This document shows positions 53,455-62,919 of a stretch of DNA of 64,000 nt, one piece after another. Made by a program: the position numbers and the translations under genes. The first letter of the stretch is position 1, and every line of letters begins with the position of its first letter. The stretch covers positions 234,999 to 298,998 of the forward strand of contig NZ_MKCR01000032.1 in NCBI RefSeq assembly GCF_001855565.1, written 5' to 3'. Source of the stretch: Chromobacterium amazonense. Lineage in GTDB: Bacteria; Pseudomonadota; Gammaproteobacteria; Burkholderiales; Chromobacteriaceae. The notes below the pieces were generated by a model, which saw only the letters and a program-made list of their open reading frames with translations, had not been told where the DNA came from and made no database searches.

Positions 53455-54330
53455 TTACAAAGGCGCTTTCGACAACTCCTGCGTCAAACGCTGCAATAAG
53501 CCCAGTCTATGCGCCGCAATCTCGCCTTTTTCCGCTGCGTTTATGATCGCACAATTAGGTTCGACCCGGTGCGTGCAGTTATGGAAACGGCACTGTCCAA
53601 TATACCTGCGCAGCTCCGGGAAATAATGAGTCAGATCAACTGCTTTAAGGTGCTTCAAGCCAAATTCTTGCAGGCCAGGCGAGTCAATCAGCTGGCTGCT
53701 TTCGTCCAGATGGTAGAGCGTGGCGTGGGTGGTGGTATGACGGCCGGAATCCAGCGCGGTGGAGATGTCGCCAATGCGGGCATTGGCCTCCGGCAGCAGG
53801 GCATTGGTCAGGGTGGACTTACCCATTCCGGATTGCCCTACCAAAACGCTGGTATGGCCGTGCAGCAAGGGTTTCAGCGGGGTGAAGTCCTGTTTGGCCG
53901 ATAGTGTAACCAGCTTGTATCCAAGTTTCACATACAGTTGCAATTTTTCCAGCAGCGCGGCGGTTTCCGGCAGGTCGCACTTGTTGACGACGATGACAGG
54001 ATCGATGTCTCCTGCCTCGGCCGCGATCAGGCAGCGCCCTAGCAGCTCCTCATTGGGCGAGGGGACGGCGGCGACGACGAACAGGATGCGCGTGACGTTG
54101 GCGGCGATGACCTTGGTTTTCCAGTCGTCCTGGCGATATAGCAGGCTGCGCCGCTCATGAGAGCGCTCGATCACCGCCTGTTCCTGGTTTTGCACCAGGA
54201 TGTCCACGATATCGCCGCAAGCGTAATCGACTCGCTTGCCGCGGGTGGTGCAGTCATAGGTTTGGCCGTTGGCTTCAACGATGAAGCGACGGCCGTGGCT
54301 GCGGATGATTTGACCTACGCTGGCTGTCAT
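53455..54330 (-). CDS. rsgA: Ribosome small-subunit-dependent GTPase A
   Basis: A 291-residue circularly permuted GTPase that matures the 30S subunit. The OB fold is N-terminal; the NKCD motif (VNKCDLPETA) comes before the P-loop (LVGQSGMGKSTL) and DSPGLQEFGL; the zinc-binding CRFHNCTHRVEPNC closes the domain. The start overlaps the PCD stop by four bases. Confidence 0.96.
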   Translation of the reverse strand: MTASVGQIIRSHGRRFIVEANGQTYDCTTRGKRVDYACGDIVDILVQNQEQAVIERSHERRSLLYRQDDWKTKVIAANVTRILFVVAAVPSPNEELLGRCLIAAEAGDIDPVIVVNKCDLPETAALLEKLQLYVKLGYKLVTLSAKQDFTPLKPLLHGHTSVLVGQSGMGKSTLTNALLPEANARIGDISTALDSGRHTTTHATLYHLDESSQLIDSPGLQEFGLKHLKAVDLTHYFPELRRYIGQCRFHNCTHRVEPNCAIINAAEKGEIAAHRLGLLQRLTQELSKAPL

Positions 54331-54653
54331 GGGCGCTTGATCAAGGCTTCAGTCTTGGCCGCGCAGATGAAGTCGTTCAGGGTCAGGCCGCCGGCGTCAT
54401 GGGTGCTGAAGTTGACCACTACGCGGTTGTAATGCACCGACAGGTCCGGATGATGGTCTTCCTGGTGGGCGATCCAGGCCAGCGCATTCACGAAAGCCAT
54501 CGTTTCATGGTAATTGGCGAAGCGGTAGGTCTTGTTCAGCTCAATGCCGACCACCTGCCATTCCGGCAGCGAGGACAGCAGCTGCTTGACGGTGTTGTCC
54601 GCCAGCGGATTCTGGCCGTGTTGCGGGGTGCAGGACAATTCCAGCAGATTCAT
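54327..54653 (-). CDS. phhB: 4a-hydroxytetrahydrobiopterin dehydratase (PCD)
   Basis: A 108-residue pterin-4a-carbinolamine dehydratase. EWQVVGIELNKTYRFANYHE and AHQEDHHPDLSVHYNRVVVN contain the active-site His pair. It recycles the pterin of aromatic amino-acid hydroxylases. Overlaps both neighbours (M48 protease stop and rsgA start), so a three-gene operon. Confidence 0.94.
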   Translation of the reverse strand: MNLLELSCTPQHGQNPLADNTVKQLLSSLPEWQVVGIELNKTYRFANYHETMAFVNALAWIAHQEDHHPDLSVHYNRVVVNFSTHDAGGLTLNDFICAAKTEALIKRP

Positions 54654-55897
54654 GCGTGGTTTCCTTTTAGGTGTTGGATGCGCAGCGCGGCGGGCGGGTG
54701 CGAATCGTAGAACATGGAGTGGATAGGGTCCGGCGTCAGCGTGGACGCGTTGTCGCGGTACAGCTTGACCAGGGCGCCGATCAGATCGTCGGCGCGGGTC
54801 TGTTCCGAAGCGAAATCGTCCGCCTCGTACTCATGCCGGCGCGACATGCGGCTGGACAGCGGCGTCAGCGGGAAGGTGAACGCCGGCGTGGCGGTGAAGA
54901 ACAGGATCAGCGCCATGGCGGTGCTCGGCACGGTGACGCCGAGTCCGGCGTAGAACCACGGCGAGTGCAGTAGCTGGCCCAGCGCCCACAGCAGCGCCAG
55001 CGACAGGCCAAAAGCCATGGCGATGCGTTTGACGATGTGGCGGCGCTTGAAGTGGCCCAGCTCATGCGCCAGCACGGCCTCGATCTCGGCGTGGCTGAGC
55101 TGCGACAGCAAGGTATCGAAGAACACGATGCGCTTGGCGGAGCCAAAACCGGTGAAATAGGCATTGCCGTGGCTGGAGCGGCGCGAGCCGTCCATGACGA
55201 ACACGCCCTGGCTCTTGAAGCCTGCCTTTTGCAGCAGTGATTCGATGCGCGTCTTCAGCGCATCGTCCTGTAGCGGCTGGAACTTGTTGAACAGCGGAGC
55301 GATCACCGTGGGGAAGATGGCCACCATCAGCAGCTGGAAAGCCGACCATACCAGCCACACCCACAGCCACCATAGCGGCCCGGAAATATCCATCAGCCAC
55401 AACACCAGGGTCACCAGCGGCAGGCCGATGACGGCGCCGATCAGCAGGCCCTTGACCTGATCCATCAGGTAGAGACCGATTGTCGTCTTGTTGAAACCAA
55501 AGCGGGCCTCAATGCCGAAGGTGCCGTACAGGCTTAGCGGCAGCGAAACCAGGCCGCTGATCACGGCGACGGCGGCGATCAGCGCCAGGCCGGACAGCAG
55601 CGGCTGGGCAAACCATTGCTGTGAGTGAACGGCCAGCCATTGCAGGCCGCCGCCGAAAGTCAAGCCGGCGATCAGCGCGGTGTCCAGCCAGGCCGACAGC
55701 AGGCCGAGCCGGGTCTTGGCGATGGTGTAATCGGCGGCGTGCTTGTGCTGTTCCAGGGTGATGCTGTCGCGGAAGGCCGCGGGCACCTGGTGGCGGTGGC
55801 GGGCGATATGGCGGATGTGCCGCCAGCCCAGCCAGAGTTTCAGACTCAACGTCAGCGCCAGCGCGCAGGCGAACAGTAGGGAAAATGCGTCGGTCAT
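54650..55897 (-). CDS. M48-family CAAX-type membrane protease (Ste24-like)
   Basis: A 415-residue membrane protease from the ATG at 55897 ([20 protein letters not shown]). There are about seven hydrophobic segments; [17 protein letters not shown] holds the HExxH zinc motif and [15 protein letters not shown] the third ligand Glu. The start is 79 bases from the orn start, divergent. Role in membrane protein quality control is inferred from the family. Confidence 0.92.
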   Translation of the reverse strand: MTDAFSLLFACALALTLSLKLWLGWRHIRHIARHRHQVPAAFRDSITLEQHKHAADYTIAKTRLGLLSAWLDTALIAGLTFGGGLQWLAVHSQQWFAQPLLSGLALIAAVAVISGLVSLPLSLYGTFGIEARFGFNKTTIGLYLMDQVKGLLIGAVIGLPLVTLVLWLMDISGPLWWLWVWLVWSAFQLLMVAIFPTVIAPLFNKFQPLQDDALKTRIESLLQKAGFKSQGVFVMDGSRRSSHGNAYFTGFGSAKRIVFFDTLLSQLSHAEIEAVLAHELGHFKRRHIVKRIAMAFGLSLALLWALGQLLHSPWFYAGLGVTVPSTAMALILFFTATPAFTFPLTPLSSRMSRRHEYEADDFASEQTRADDLIGALVKLYRDNASTLTPDPIHSMFYDSHPPAALRIQHLKGNHA

Positions 55898-55976
55898 GGG
55901 TATCGATATGGGTGTCGGGTTTGCCGCCGCGGCGGCAATGAAGGAAAATGGCAGGGTTTTCTCAAGATTGGCTAGT

Positions 55977-56522
55977 ATGGCACAAGATACCAATAACCTC
56001 ATCTGGCTCGACATGGAAATGACGGGCCTGAATCCGGATGCCGATCGCATCATCGAAGTGGCGATGATCGTCACCGACAGCCAGCTGAATGTGGTGGCCG
56101 AGTCGCCCGTGCTGGTGATTCACCAGCCGGACGCTGTGCTGGACGCGATGGACGACTGGAACAAGAACACGCACGGCAAGAGCGGGCTGATCGAGAAGGT
56201 GAAAAACTCCGCGGTCAGCGAGGCCGAGGCGGAGCAGGTGCTGCTCGAGTTCATGATGCAGCATGTGCCTGAGCGGACCACGCCGATGTGCGGCAACACC
56301 ATTCATCAAGACCGCCGCTTCATGGCGCGCTGGATGCCCAGGCTGGAGGCTTACTTCCACTATCGCAATCTGGACGTATCCACCCTGAAAGAGCTATGCA
56401 AGCGCTGGAAGCCGGAAGTGGCCAAGGGCGTGGTCAAGCGCGGCAAGCATGAAGCGTTGGCGGACATCCTCGAGTCTATCGAGGAGATGCGCTACTACCG
56501 CGAACATTTCCTCAAGCTGTAA
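55977..56522 (+). CDS. orn: Oligoribonuclease
   Basis: A 181-residue DEDDh 3'-5' exonuclease that degrades short RNA and linear di-nucleotides such as pGp[21 protein letters not shown] has the first Asp and Glu, [11 protein letters not shown] the next Asp and [12 protein letters not shown] the His and Asp. Full length. A terminator follows. Confidence 0.96.
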   Translation: MAQDTNNLIWLDMEMTGLNPDADRIIEVAMIVTDSQLNVVAESPVLVIHQPDAVLDAMDDWNKNTHGKSGLIEKVKNSAVSEAEAEQVLLEFMMQHVPERTTPMCGNTIHQDRRFMARWMPRLEAYFHYRNLDVSTLKELCKRWKPEVAKGVVKRGKHEALADILESIEEMRYYREHFLKL

Positions 56523-56544
56523 GCGCGAGGCAAGCCATCGGCGA

Positions 56545-56575
56545 GGGGCCGGCCCTTGGGCCAGCCCTTTTTTTC
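56545..56575 (+). terminator. Terminator of orn
   Basis: GGGCCGGCCC and GGGCCAGCCC can pair with one mismatch around a short loop, followed by seven T. Confidence 0.75.
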
Positions 56576-56603
56576 CATTTTTGATATTCCATCGGCAGAA
56601 AAC

Positions 56604-58256
56604 ATGGCCGCACACCGCCACATCGACATCAACAGCACGCCAATCTGGGCCAAGCTGCATCAGCATCAGCGCGCGACGCGCCAGATGCATATGCGCGAAC
56701 TGTTTCAATTGGACCCGAACCGCTTCCAGCGCTTCTCGTTGGAGCTGGACGGCTTGTTGCTCGATTACTCCAAGAACCGGATCACCGAGCGCACGCTGGA
56801 GCTGCTGTTCGATCTGGCTAGGGCGGCGGATCTCAAGGGCTGGATGGAGCGGATGCGCGATGGCGCGCGCATCAATATCAGCGAAGACCGCGCCGTGCTG
56901 CATACCGCGCTGCGTCTGCCGGAAGACGCCAGCCTGGTGGTGGATGGCCAGGATGTAGTGGCGGATGTGCATCGGGTGCTGCGGCGGATGCGCGATTTCA
57001 GCGACAAGGTGCGTGACGGCGCGTGGCTGGGTTTCGATGGCCAAAGGATTCGCGATGTAGTGAATCTCGGCATCGGCGGCTCGGATCTGGGGCCGCTGGT
57101 GGTCAAGGAAAGCCTGTCCGCCTATGCGCATCCGGAATTGAACGTCCATTTCGTGTCGAATGTGGACGGCCAGCATCTGGCGCGGACGCTGGAGAAGCTG
57201 CATCCGGCCACCACGCTGTTCATCGTGGCTTCCAAATCGTTCACCACGCCGGAAACGCTGCTGAACGCCCAGGCCGCGCGCGGCTGGTTCCTGCAGGCGG
57301 GGACGGAAGCGGATATCGCCCGCCATTTTGTGGCGGTATCCACCAATGAGCCGGCGGTGCGGGCCTTCGGCATCGATCCGCAGCATATGTTTGGCTTCTG
57401 GGATTGGGTAGGGGGGCGCTACTCGGTTTGGTCCGCCATCGGCTTGCCGGTGATGCTGTCGGTGGGCTACGACCATTTCCGGGCATTTCTCGATGGCGGC
57501 CACGCCATGGACCGACACTTCTTCGAGTCGCCGTTCGAAGCCAATATGCCGGTGCTGCTGGCGCTCATCGGCATCTGGTACAACACCTTCTATCGGGCGC
57601 ATACTCATGCCATCATGCCCTACGATCATGGCCTGCGGCGCTTGCCGGCCCACATCCAGCAGCTGGATATGGAGTCTAACGGCAAGCGGGTCGGGCGCTG
57701 CGGCGAAGCGCTGGATTTCGACACCGGGCCGGTGATCTGGGGCGAGGAGGGCGCCAACAGCCAGCATGCCTTTTTCCAACTGCTGCACCAGGGCACGCGC
57801 TTGGTGCCGTGCGACTTCATTCTGCCGCTGAACAGCCATTATCCGCAGGGCAATCAGCACGACGTGCTGGTGGCCAACTGCCTGGCGCAGACCGAGGCCC
57901 TGATGCGCGGCAAGAGCGAGGCCGAGGTGATGCAGGAGCTGGGGCATTTATCGGGCGAGGCATTGGACATGCTGTTGCCGCAAAAACTGTTTCCGGGCAA
58001 CCAGCCCTCCAATACGCTGGCGCTGGACAAAGTCACGCCCTATGCCCTGGGCATGCTGATGGCTTTGTATGAGCACAAGGTGTTTGTGCAGGGGGTGATC
58101 TGGGGCATCAACTCGTTTGATCAGTGGGGGGTGGAGTACGGAAAGCAGCTGGCCAGGCGCATCCTGCCGGAATTATCCGGCGATGCCGGCGCGCTGTCGC
58201 ACGACAGCTCCACCAACGGCCTGATCAGGCACTACAGAGAACGACATGGCAAATAG
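56604..58256 (+). CDS. pgi: Glucose-6-phosphate isomerase
   Basis: A 550-residue enzyme of glycolysis from ATG 56604 (MAAHRHIDINSTPIWAKL). NLGIGGSDLGPLVVKESL, SKSFTTPETLLN, FGFWDWVGGRYSVWSAIGLP, then the catalytic HxGH-type region near SNGKRVGRCGEAL and PEGGAN-like WGEEGANSQHAFFQ. Usual length. Overlaps pncC by 11 bases. Confidence 0.96.
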   Translation: MAAHRHIDINSTPIWAKLHQHQRATRQMHMRELFQLDPNRFQRFSLELDGLLLDYSKNRITERTLELLFDLARAADLKGWMERMRDGARINISEDRAVLHTALRLPEDASLVVDGQDVVADVHRVLRRMRDFSDKVRDGAWLGFDGQRIRDVVNLGIGGSDLGPLVVKESLSAYAHPELNVHFVSNVDGQHLARTLEKLHPATTLFIVASKSFTTPETLLNAQAARGWFLQAGTEADIARHFVAVSTNEPAVRAFGIDPQHMFGFWDWVGGRYSVWSAIGLPVMLSVGYDHFRAFLDGGHAMDRHFFESPFEANMPVLLALIGIWYNTFYRAHTHAIMPYDHGLRRLPAHIQQLDMESNGKRVGRCGEALDFDTGPVIWGEEGANSQHAFFQLLHQGTRLVPCDFILPLNSHYPQGNQHDVLVANCLAQTEALMRGKSEAEVMQELGHLSGEALDMLLPQKLFPGNQPSNTLALDKVTPYALGMLMALYEHKVFVQGVIWGINSFDQWGVEYGKQLARRILPELSGDAGALSHDSSTNGLIRHYRERHGK

Positions 58257-58746
58257 CAGACAACTGGCCGCCGACCTCGGCGCGCTGCTGCTCGGACGCG
58301 GGGAAAGCATCGCAACCGCAGAGTCCTGCACGGGCGGATTGATCGCCGCCGCCATCACCGACATTCCGGGCAGCTCCGCCTGGTTCAGCCACGGCGTGGT
58401 CAGCTACGGCAATCAGGCCAAACAGCAGTTGCTGGGCGTGCAGGCGTCGTCGCTGATGGACCACGGCGCGGTCAGCGAACGGGTGGTGCGGGAAATGGCG
58501 GTCGGCGCGCAGACGCTGGCCGATGCCGACTGGGCGGTGGCGGTTTCCGGCATTGCCGGGCCGGATGGCGGCTCGCCGGAAAAGCCGGTGGGCCTGGTCT
58601 GGCTGGCCATCGCCCATCCCGGCGGACAGACGGAGGCTTGGAGTTGCCACTTTTGCGGCGACCGCGAAGCCGTCCGGCGGCAAACTGTGGAAGAAGCGTT
58701 GGCGCGGCTGTTGCAGCGCATCCACGGCCACGTGCGCGCGGCTTAG
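58246..58746 (+). CDS. pncC: Nicotinamide-nucleotide amidohydrolase (CinA C-terminal domain)
   Basis: A 166-residue enzyme. SIATAESCTGGLIAAAITDI holds the catalytic Ser; VSGIAGPDGGSPEKPVGLVW is the second block. It deamidates NMN to NaMN. Starts before the pgi stop. Its end overlaps the end of xerC by four bases, tail to tail. Confidence 0.95.
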   Translation: MANSRQLAADLGALLLGRGESIATAESCTGGLIAAAITDIPGSSAWFSHGVVSYGNQAKQQLLGVQASSLMDHGAVSERVVREMAVGAQTLADADWAVAVSGIAGPDGGSPEKPVGLVWLAIAHPGGQTEAWSCHFCGDREAVRRQTVEEALARLLQRIHGHVRAA

Positions 58747-59645
58747 CTGTCTTCGTCAGTGTCGGGTTTGGCGGGCGCTTGCCGCGCCCGGGGATGCGCC
58801 TGGTCGTAGACCTTGGCCAAGTGCTGGAAGTCCAGGGCGGTGTAGATTTGCGTGCTGGACAGGTTGGCGTGGCCCAGCAGCTCCTGCACTGCCCGCAGAT
58901 CGCCTGAGGACTGCAGCAGGTGGGAAGCGAAGGAATGGCGCAGCATGTGCGGGTGGACATGCTGGCTGGCGCCGGTCTTGACGGCCCAGTCGCGCAGCCG
59001 TTTTTCTATCTGGCGGCCACCCAGGCGGCGGCCGTGGCGGCCGGTGAACAGCGCGGGCTCGTCTGCGGCTGCCTGGCGTTGCGCCAGCCATGTTCGCAGC
59101 CGGCGCATCGCTTCCGCGCCTATCGGCGCCAGTCTTTCCTTGCCGCCCTTGCCGCGAATCCGCAATAGCTGGTCAGAGAAATCCACGTCTTGCAGATTCA
59201 AGCCCACGGTTTCCGACAAGCGTAGCCCGCAGCTGTAGACCAGCTCGAAGATGGCGCGGTCCCGCGCATCCAGTTCGTCATCGCCTTCTATCCTGTCCAG
59301 CAGCGCCGCCGCGCCATCGACCGGCAGCGCCTTGGGCAGCAGCTTGTCGCGTTTCGGCGCGCGCAAGGCGCTGGCCGGATTGTCTTCACGTTGCCCGCTT
59401 TGTTGCAGCCATTGATAGAACTGGCGCCAAGCGGACAGCCGCCGCGCCAGGCTGCGGCTGCCCAGGCCGCGCGCATGTTGTTGCGCCAATGCTTTGCGCA
59501 AGTCGATGGCTTGGGCTTCGGCCAGGGTTTTGGGCTGCAACTGGCCAGTCAGCGTTTCCAGATCGGCGCGATAGCCCGCCAGCGTGTGCGGGCTGCGGCC
59601 GGCGACGGTCAGGTGGTCGATGAAGCGGGCGATGTCGTCGCGCAT
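58743..59645 (-). CDS. xerC: Site-specific tyrosine recombinase XerC
   Basis: A 300-residue recombinase that, with XerD, resolves chromosome dimers at dif. The catalytic residues are visible: Arg in YSCGLRLSETVGL, His and Arg in HPHMLRHSFASHLL, His in LGHANLSSTQIYT with the Tyr. Full length. Directly followed by the MoxR-type gene in the same direction upstream. Confidence 0.95.
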   Translation of the reverse strand: MRDDIARFIDHLTVAGRSPHTLAGYRADLETLTGQLQPKTLAEAQAIDLRKALAQQHARGLGSRSLARRLSAWRQFYQWLQQSGQREDNPASALRAPKRDKLLPKALPVDGAAALLDRIEGDDELDARDRAIFELVYSCGLRLSETVGLNLQDVDFSDQLLRIRGKGGKERLAPIGAEAMRRLRTWLAQRQAAADEPALFTGRHGRRLGGRQIEKRLRDWAVKTGASQHVHPHMLRHSFASHLLQSSGDLRAVQELLGHANLSSTQIYTALDFQHLAKVYDQAHPRARQAPAKPDTDEDS

Positions 59646-59646
59646 G

Positions 59647-60495
59647 TCAGCGCCGCAGCCGCGCCATCTGCATCAGGCGGTCAAACAATTGCAGATCCTG
59701 TTCGTTCTTCAGCAGCGCGCCGGCAAGCGGCGGCGGCGCGTTGCGTTCCTGCCGCGCGGCGAGTTCGGTCTCGCTGATGGCTTCGCCGGTCAGCAATTTC
59801 AGCCAGTCCAGCAGCTCCGAGGTGGTGGGTTTCTTTTTCAGGCCCGGCAGTTCGCGGATGGAAAAGAACACTTCCAGCGCCTGCTGCACCAGCTGCTGGC
59901 GGATGTTGGGGAAGTGGGCATCGACGATGGATTGCATCGTTTCGGCGTCCGGGAAGCGTATGTAGTGGAAGAAGCAGCGGCGCAGGAAGGCGTCCGGCAG
60001 CTCTTTCTCATTGTTGGAGGTGATGATGATGATGGGGCGTTGTTTGGCGCGTACGAATTGCTGCGTTTCGTGAACGAAGAATTCCATCTGATCGAGTTCG
60101 CGCAGCAGGTCGTTGGGAAATTCGATGTCCGCCTTGTCGATTTCGTCGATCAGCAGAACCGGCGCTTGATCGGCTTCGAAGGCCTGCCACAGCTTGCCCT
60201 TGACGATGTAGTTGGCGATGTCGTGGACTTTCGGGTCGCCCAGCTGCGAATCGCGCAGCCGCGACACGGCATCGTATTCGTACAGGCCGTGCTGCGCCTT
60301 GGTGGTGGACTTGATCGGCCAGACGATCAGCTCCCGGCCCAGGCTGGCGGCGACTTCCTCGGCCAGCATGGTTTTGCCGGTGCCGGGCTCGCCCTTGATC
60401 AGCAGTGGGCGTTGCAGGGCGATGGAGGCATTGACGGCCATCATCAGGTCGTCGGTGGCGATATAGCGTTCGGTGCCGGTAAAACGGGTATTCAT
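59647..60495 (-). CDS. MoxR-family AAA ATPase
   Basis: A 282-residue AAA+ protein. LIKGEPGTGKTMLAEEVAAS is Walker A; PVLLIDEIDKADIEFPNDLL Walker B; IIITSNNEKELPDAFLRRC includes sensor 1 and the Arg finger. MoxR proteins act as chaperones with von Willebrand-type partners, but no such gene is beside it. The stop is one base from the xerC start. Confidence 0.93.
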   Translation of the reverse strand: MNTRFTGTERYIATDDLMMAVNASIALQRPLLIKGEPGTGKTMLAEEVAASLGRELIVWPIKSTTKAQHGLYEYDAVSRLRDSQLGDPKVHDIANYIVKGKLWQAFEADQAPVLLIDEIDKADIEFPNDLLRELDQMEFFVHETQQFVRAKQRPIIIITSNNEKELPDAFLRRCFFHYIRFPDAETMQSIVDAHFPNIRQQLVQQALEVFFSIRELPGLKKKPTTSELLDWLKLLTGEAISETELAARQERNAPPPLAGALLKNEQDLQLFDRLMQMARLRR

Positions 60496-60564
60496 TGAGT
60501 CAACTATGGCAATGGGTGAGAGAAAGGGGCGGCGGCTGAAAGGCAGGCGCCCCGAGTATGAGGA

Positions 60565-60978
60565 TCAGCGGGCGAACTCGCGCTCCAGGTCGTCCAGCGT
60601 GATGCTCCAGCTTTTCATCATGTGGCTGAGCAGAGCCATTTCGCTGTCGCTGATGGTGCCGTCGGATTTGGCGATGTCCATCGCCAGCACGCAGGTCAGG
60701 ATGCGCTTGCGCCGGTCGCTCACCTCGGCCAGCAGGTTGTCCACCCGCTCGCGATCCAGCAGGCGGATGGAGCCGTCTTCGCCGGCTTCGTCGGAAAGGT
60801 CGTCGCAGTAGTCGCGCAGCACTTGGGCAAACTGTTTGCGCGGCAGATTGATCAGGTGGTAGACGTGCAGCTTTTCCAGCAATTCGAGTTCGCGCGGGTC
60901 CATATTGCCGTCTGTGATCATGAACATGGCCAGCAGCCTGGCCATCGCCTCTGGACTGTTGGGCGAGTAATTTCTCAT
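60565..60978 (-). CDS. TerB-like tellurite-resistance-family protein
   Basis: A 137-residue helical, acidic protein with a TerB-like layout: ARLLAMFMITDGNMDPRELE and ILTCVLAMDIAKSDGTISDS are two similar motifs that could bind metal ions. Role unknown. Confidence 0.7.
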   Translation of the reverse strand: MRNYSPNSPEAMARLLAMFMITDGNMDPRELELLEKLHVYHLINLPRKQFAQVLRDYCDDLSDEAGEDGSIRLLDRERVDNLLAEVSDRRKRILTCVLAMDIAKSDGTISDSEMALLSHMMKSWSITLDDLEREFAR

Positions 60979-60996
60979 GGCGCTATTCCTTATTTG

Positions 60997-61425
60997 CTAT
61001 TGGCTAAGCTTTCCGGCAAAGGCTTCCGGCATTGGGGCGACTTTGCGTGTCTGATAATCGAAGAAGACGACGCCTGTTTTCAATCTTGCCACTTCTTTGC
61101 AGCTGTTGTCATCGACTGCCTGATAAATCAGATCGAAACCATGGCGGTTGATGTCGTCGGCTCCGAGTCGAAAGCGCAGGGCATCGCCATGAAAGGCCTC
61201 GGCGCGGTAGCAGATGGCGGTGTCTGCCACGATCAGCCCCAGCCCTTCCACTTGCAGCTCATGCGGGTAGCCGAGCGATTTCAGCCAACGCAGCCGCGCC
61301 TCGTGGGCCAGCCGCAGCACCGCGTCGTTGCCCAGGTGGCCGGCGTAGTTGATGTCGCTGATCCGGATGTCCAGCGTGGTCTCGAAAAACATGCGCTCTG
61401 GAAGTTCAAGTTTGATGCGTGCCAT
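60997..61425 (-). CDS. Acyl-CoA thioesterase-like hotdog protein
   Basis: A 142-residue hotdog-fold protein. ISDINYAGHLGNDAVLRLAH is the 4HBT-like block with Asp; HGDALRFRLGADDINRHGFD follows. Substrate unknown. Nineteen bases before the TerB-like start; likely co-transcribed. Confidence 0.88.
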   Translation of the reverse strand: MARIKLELPERMFFETTLDIRISDINYAGHLGNDAVLRLAHEARLRWLKSLGYPHELQVEGLGLIVADTAICYRAEAFHGDALRFRLGADDINRHGFDLIYQAVDDNSCKEVARLKTGVVFFDYQTRKVAPMPEAFAGKLSQ

Positions 61426-61557
61426 GGCTTGGTATACTGAAACGATGAGGGGCGGATATGGCCTTTATGTCTGCAAGACCTAATCTGTGTCAAACATCAT
61501 GATGCGGGTCTTGATAGACTGGGAGTGTAAGCCAAATTCATATAGGAGCTGCATGTC

Positions 61558-62007
61558 ATGTATCAGAAAATCTTTGTGCCGGTGGATGATAGCGACACCT
61601 CCATGATGGCGCTGATTGAAGCTTGCAAGCTCGCCAAGGCGTTCGCTTCGACGGTCCGGCTGGTTCATGTGGTCGATCTCGCGCAGTTCGGCTGGGGTGG
61701 CACCGAATTCCTGGATGCGACGGAGCTGCAGAAGTCGATCAAGCAGGCGGGTGAGCAGGTGCTGCAGCAGGCTGTGGAGAGGGCGAGATCGCTTGGGGTG
61801 GAATCTGAATGCCAGATTCTGGAGAGCTGGGGCGACAAGATCGCTTTGGTGTTGGCCGACGACGCCAGCGCTTGGGGCGCCGATCTGATCGTGATGGGCA
61901 CGCACGGTTTGGGCGGACTGATGCATTTGCTGATGGGCAGCGTGGCCGAGGGCGTGCTCAAGGTGGCGGATGTGCCGGTATTGCTGGTCCGTTATGCCGG
62001 GGAGTAG
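61558..62007 (+). CDS. Universal stress protein (UspA family)
   Basis: A 149-residue protein. YQKIFVPVDDSDTSMMALIE and VMGTHGLGGLMHLLMGSVAE show the ATP-binding pattern G-x2-G-x9-G-S/T. AGGAG lies nine bases before the ATG. A strong hairpin follows. Confidence 0.94.
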   Translation: MYQKIFVPVDDSDTSMMALIEACKLAKAFASTVRLVHVVDLAQFGWGGTEFLDATELQKSIKQAGEQVLQQAVERARSLGVESECQILESWGDKIALVLADDASAWGADLIVMGTHGLGGLMHLLMGSVAEGVLKVADVPVLLVRYAGE

Positions 62008-62024
62008 GCGGCGTCAGGCGGCAA

Positions 62025-62060
62025 AAAGCCGACGCGGGTAGGCCGCGTCGGCTTTGTTTT
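62025..62060 (+). terminator. Terminator of the universal stress gene
   Basis: AAAGCCGACGCGG and CCGCGTCGGCTTT form a 13-pair stem, followed by GTTTTTC. Confidence 0.9.
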
Positions 62061-62077
62061 TCTTATATTTATGGCAA

Positions 62078-62401
62078 TCAGTTGGCGGCCGCTTCGGCGC
62101 CGCCTTCTTGCGCTTCGATCTTGGTGCGAACCGCTTTGCGCAGGCTCTTGTACAGATCGGGGTGGGTTTCCTTCAGGTATTCCACAATCTCGAAATCTTC
62201 GCGGCGTACCTTGGACAGGTCAATTTGCTCGACGTGAACCAGGCGCAGCAGCTCGCGTACCGGCTTCGGCATGTTGCGGCCGCTTTCGTAGCGGGAGCCG
62301 CCGGACTGGGTAACGCCGATGCGGCTCCAGAACTCTTGCTGATTCAGGCCAAGCTTGCGGCGGATTTCCCGCGGGTTCGGGATCTTTTCAAACAGTTTCA
62401 T
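62078..62401 (-). CDS. Xre-family helix-turn-helix regulator
   Basis: A 107-residue protein. MKLFEKIPNPREIRRKLGLN and GVTQSGGSRYESGRNMPKPV form the helix-turn-helix; the C-terminal half is charged. Its target is not known; the AT-rich region upstream (62402-62662) is a likely site of autoregulation. Confidence 0.85.
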   Translation of the reverse strand: MKLFEKIPNPREIRRKLGLNQQEFWSRIGVTQSGGSRYESGRNMPKPVRELLRLVHVEQIDLSKVRREDFEIVEYLKETHPDLYKSLRKAVRTKIEAQEGGAEAAAN

Positions 62402-62662
62402 GAGTGTTCCTCTCGTATCTGAAACAAATGGTTCTAATATTTTTTAGGACTTCGCCCTGCTTACTAAAAATAGCAAAAAAAATTCAACAGGAATATTTAT
62501 GATGCAGGGAAAATAGTGAAGTTCCATGAATTTGAAAATTCAGTTTTGCTAATGTTAGCGCAATCTTATTGTCAAGGACAATGGGATTTGCGAGGTCGGC
62601 GAAAAAAAACGCCTGACTGTCGCAAATTTGCAATCATCTTGACGGGTGATTCTGGGGGAGGG
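62402..62662. other. AT-rich intergenic region between the Xre gene and ffs
   Basis: About 260 bases, AT-rich, with no plausible gene. It contains a run CTAATATTTTTTAG near 62434 that could fold and the promoter for the Xre gene. The 3' tail of the ffs transcript would run into its right end. Confidence 0.5.
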
Positions 62663-62760
62663 GTGGCGAGCCTGAACCCCGGCACTTGCACTAAGTAACT
62701 GTGGCTGCTTCCTTCCGGACCTGACCAGGTTCGCTACCGTGCAATGCGGGGAGGCCCGCC
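62663..62760 (-). ncRNA. ffs: Signal recognition particle RNA (4.5S RNA)
   Basis: The minus strand holds the SRP domain IV sequence CAGGTCCGGAAGGAAGCAGC, with flanking arms GGCGGGCCT and AGGCTCGCC that pair. It targets membrane protein translation together with Ffh. The end positions are approximate by a few bases. Confidence 0.93.
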
Positions 62761-62919
62761 ATAGAGAAAACGGATTGTATTCAATATTCGACTATTTGAC
62801 AAGCATTTTTATGCGGCCGCTCTTGGCGCAGATGCGAATGATTCGCCGCTATTGCCGACCGCCGGGCTTGGGTGCAGACTCAACGGCAACGCCATCTTCT
62901 GAATTCGCCGAGTCCGACT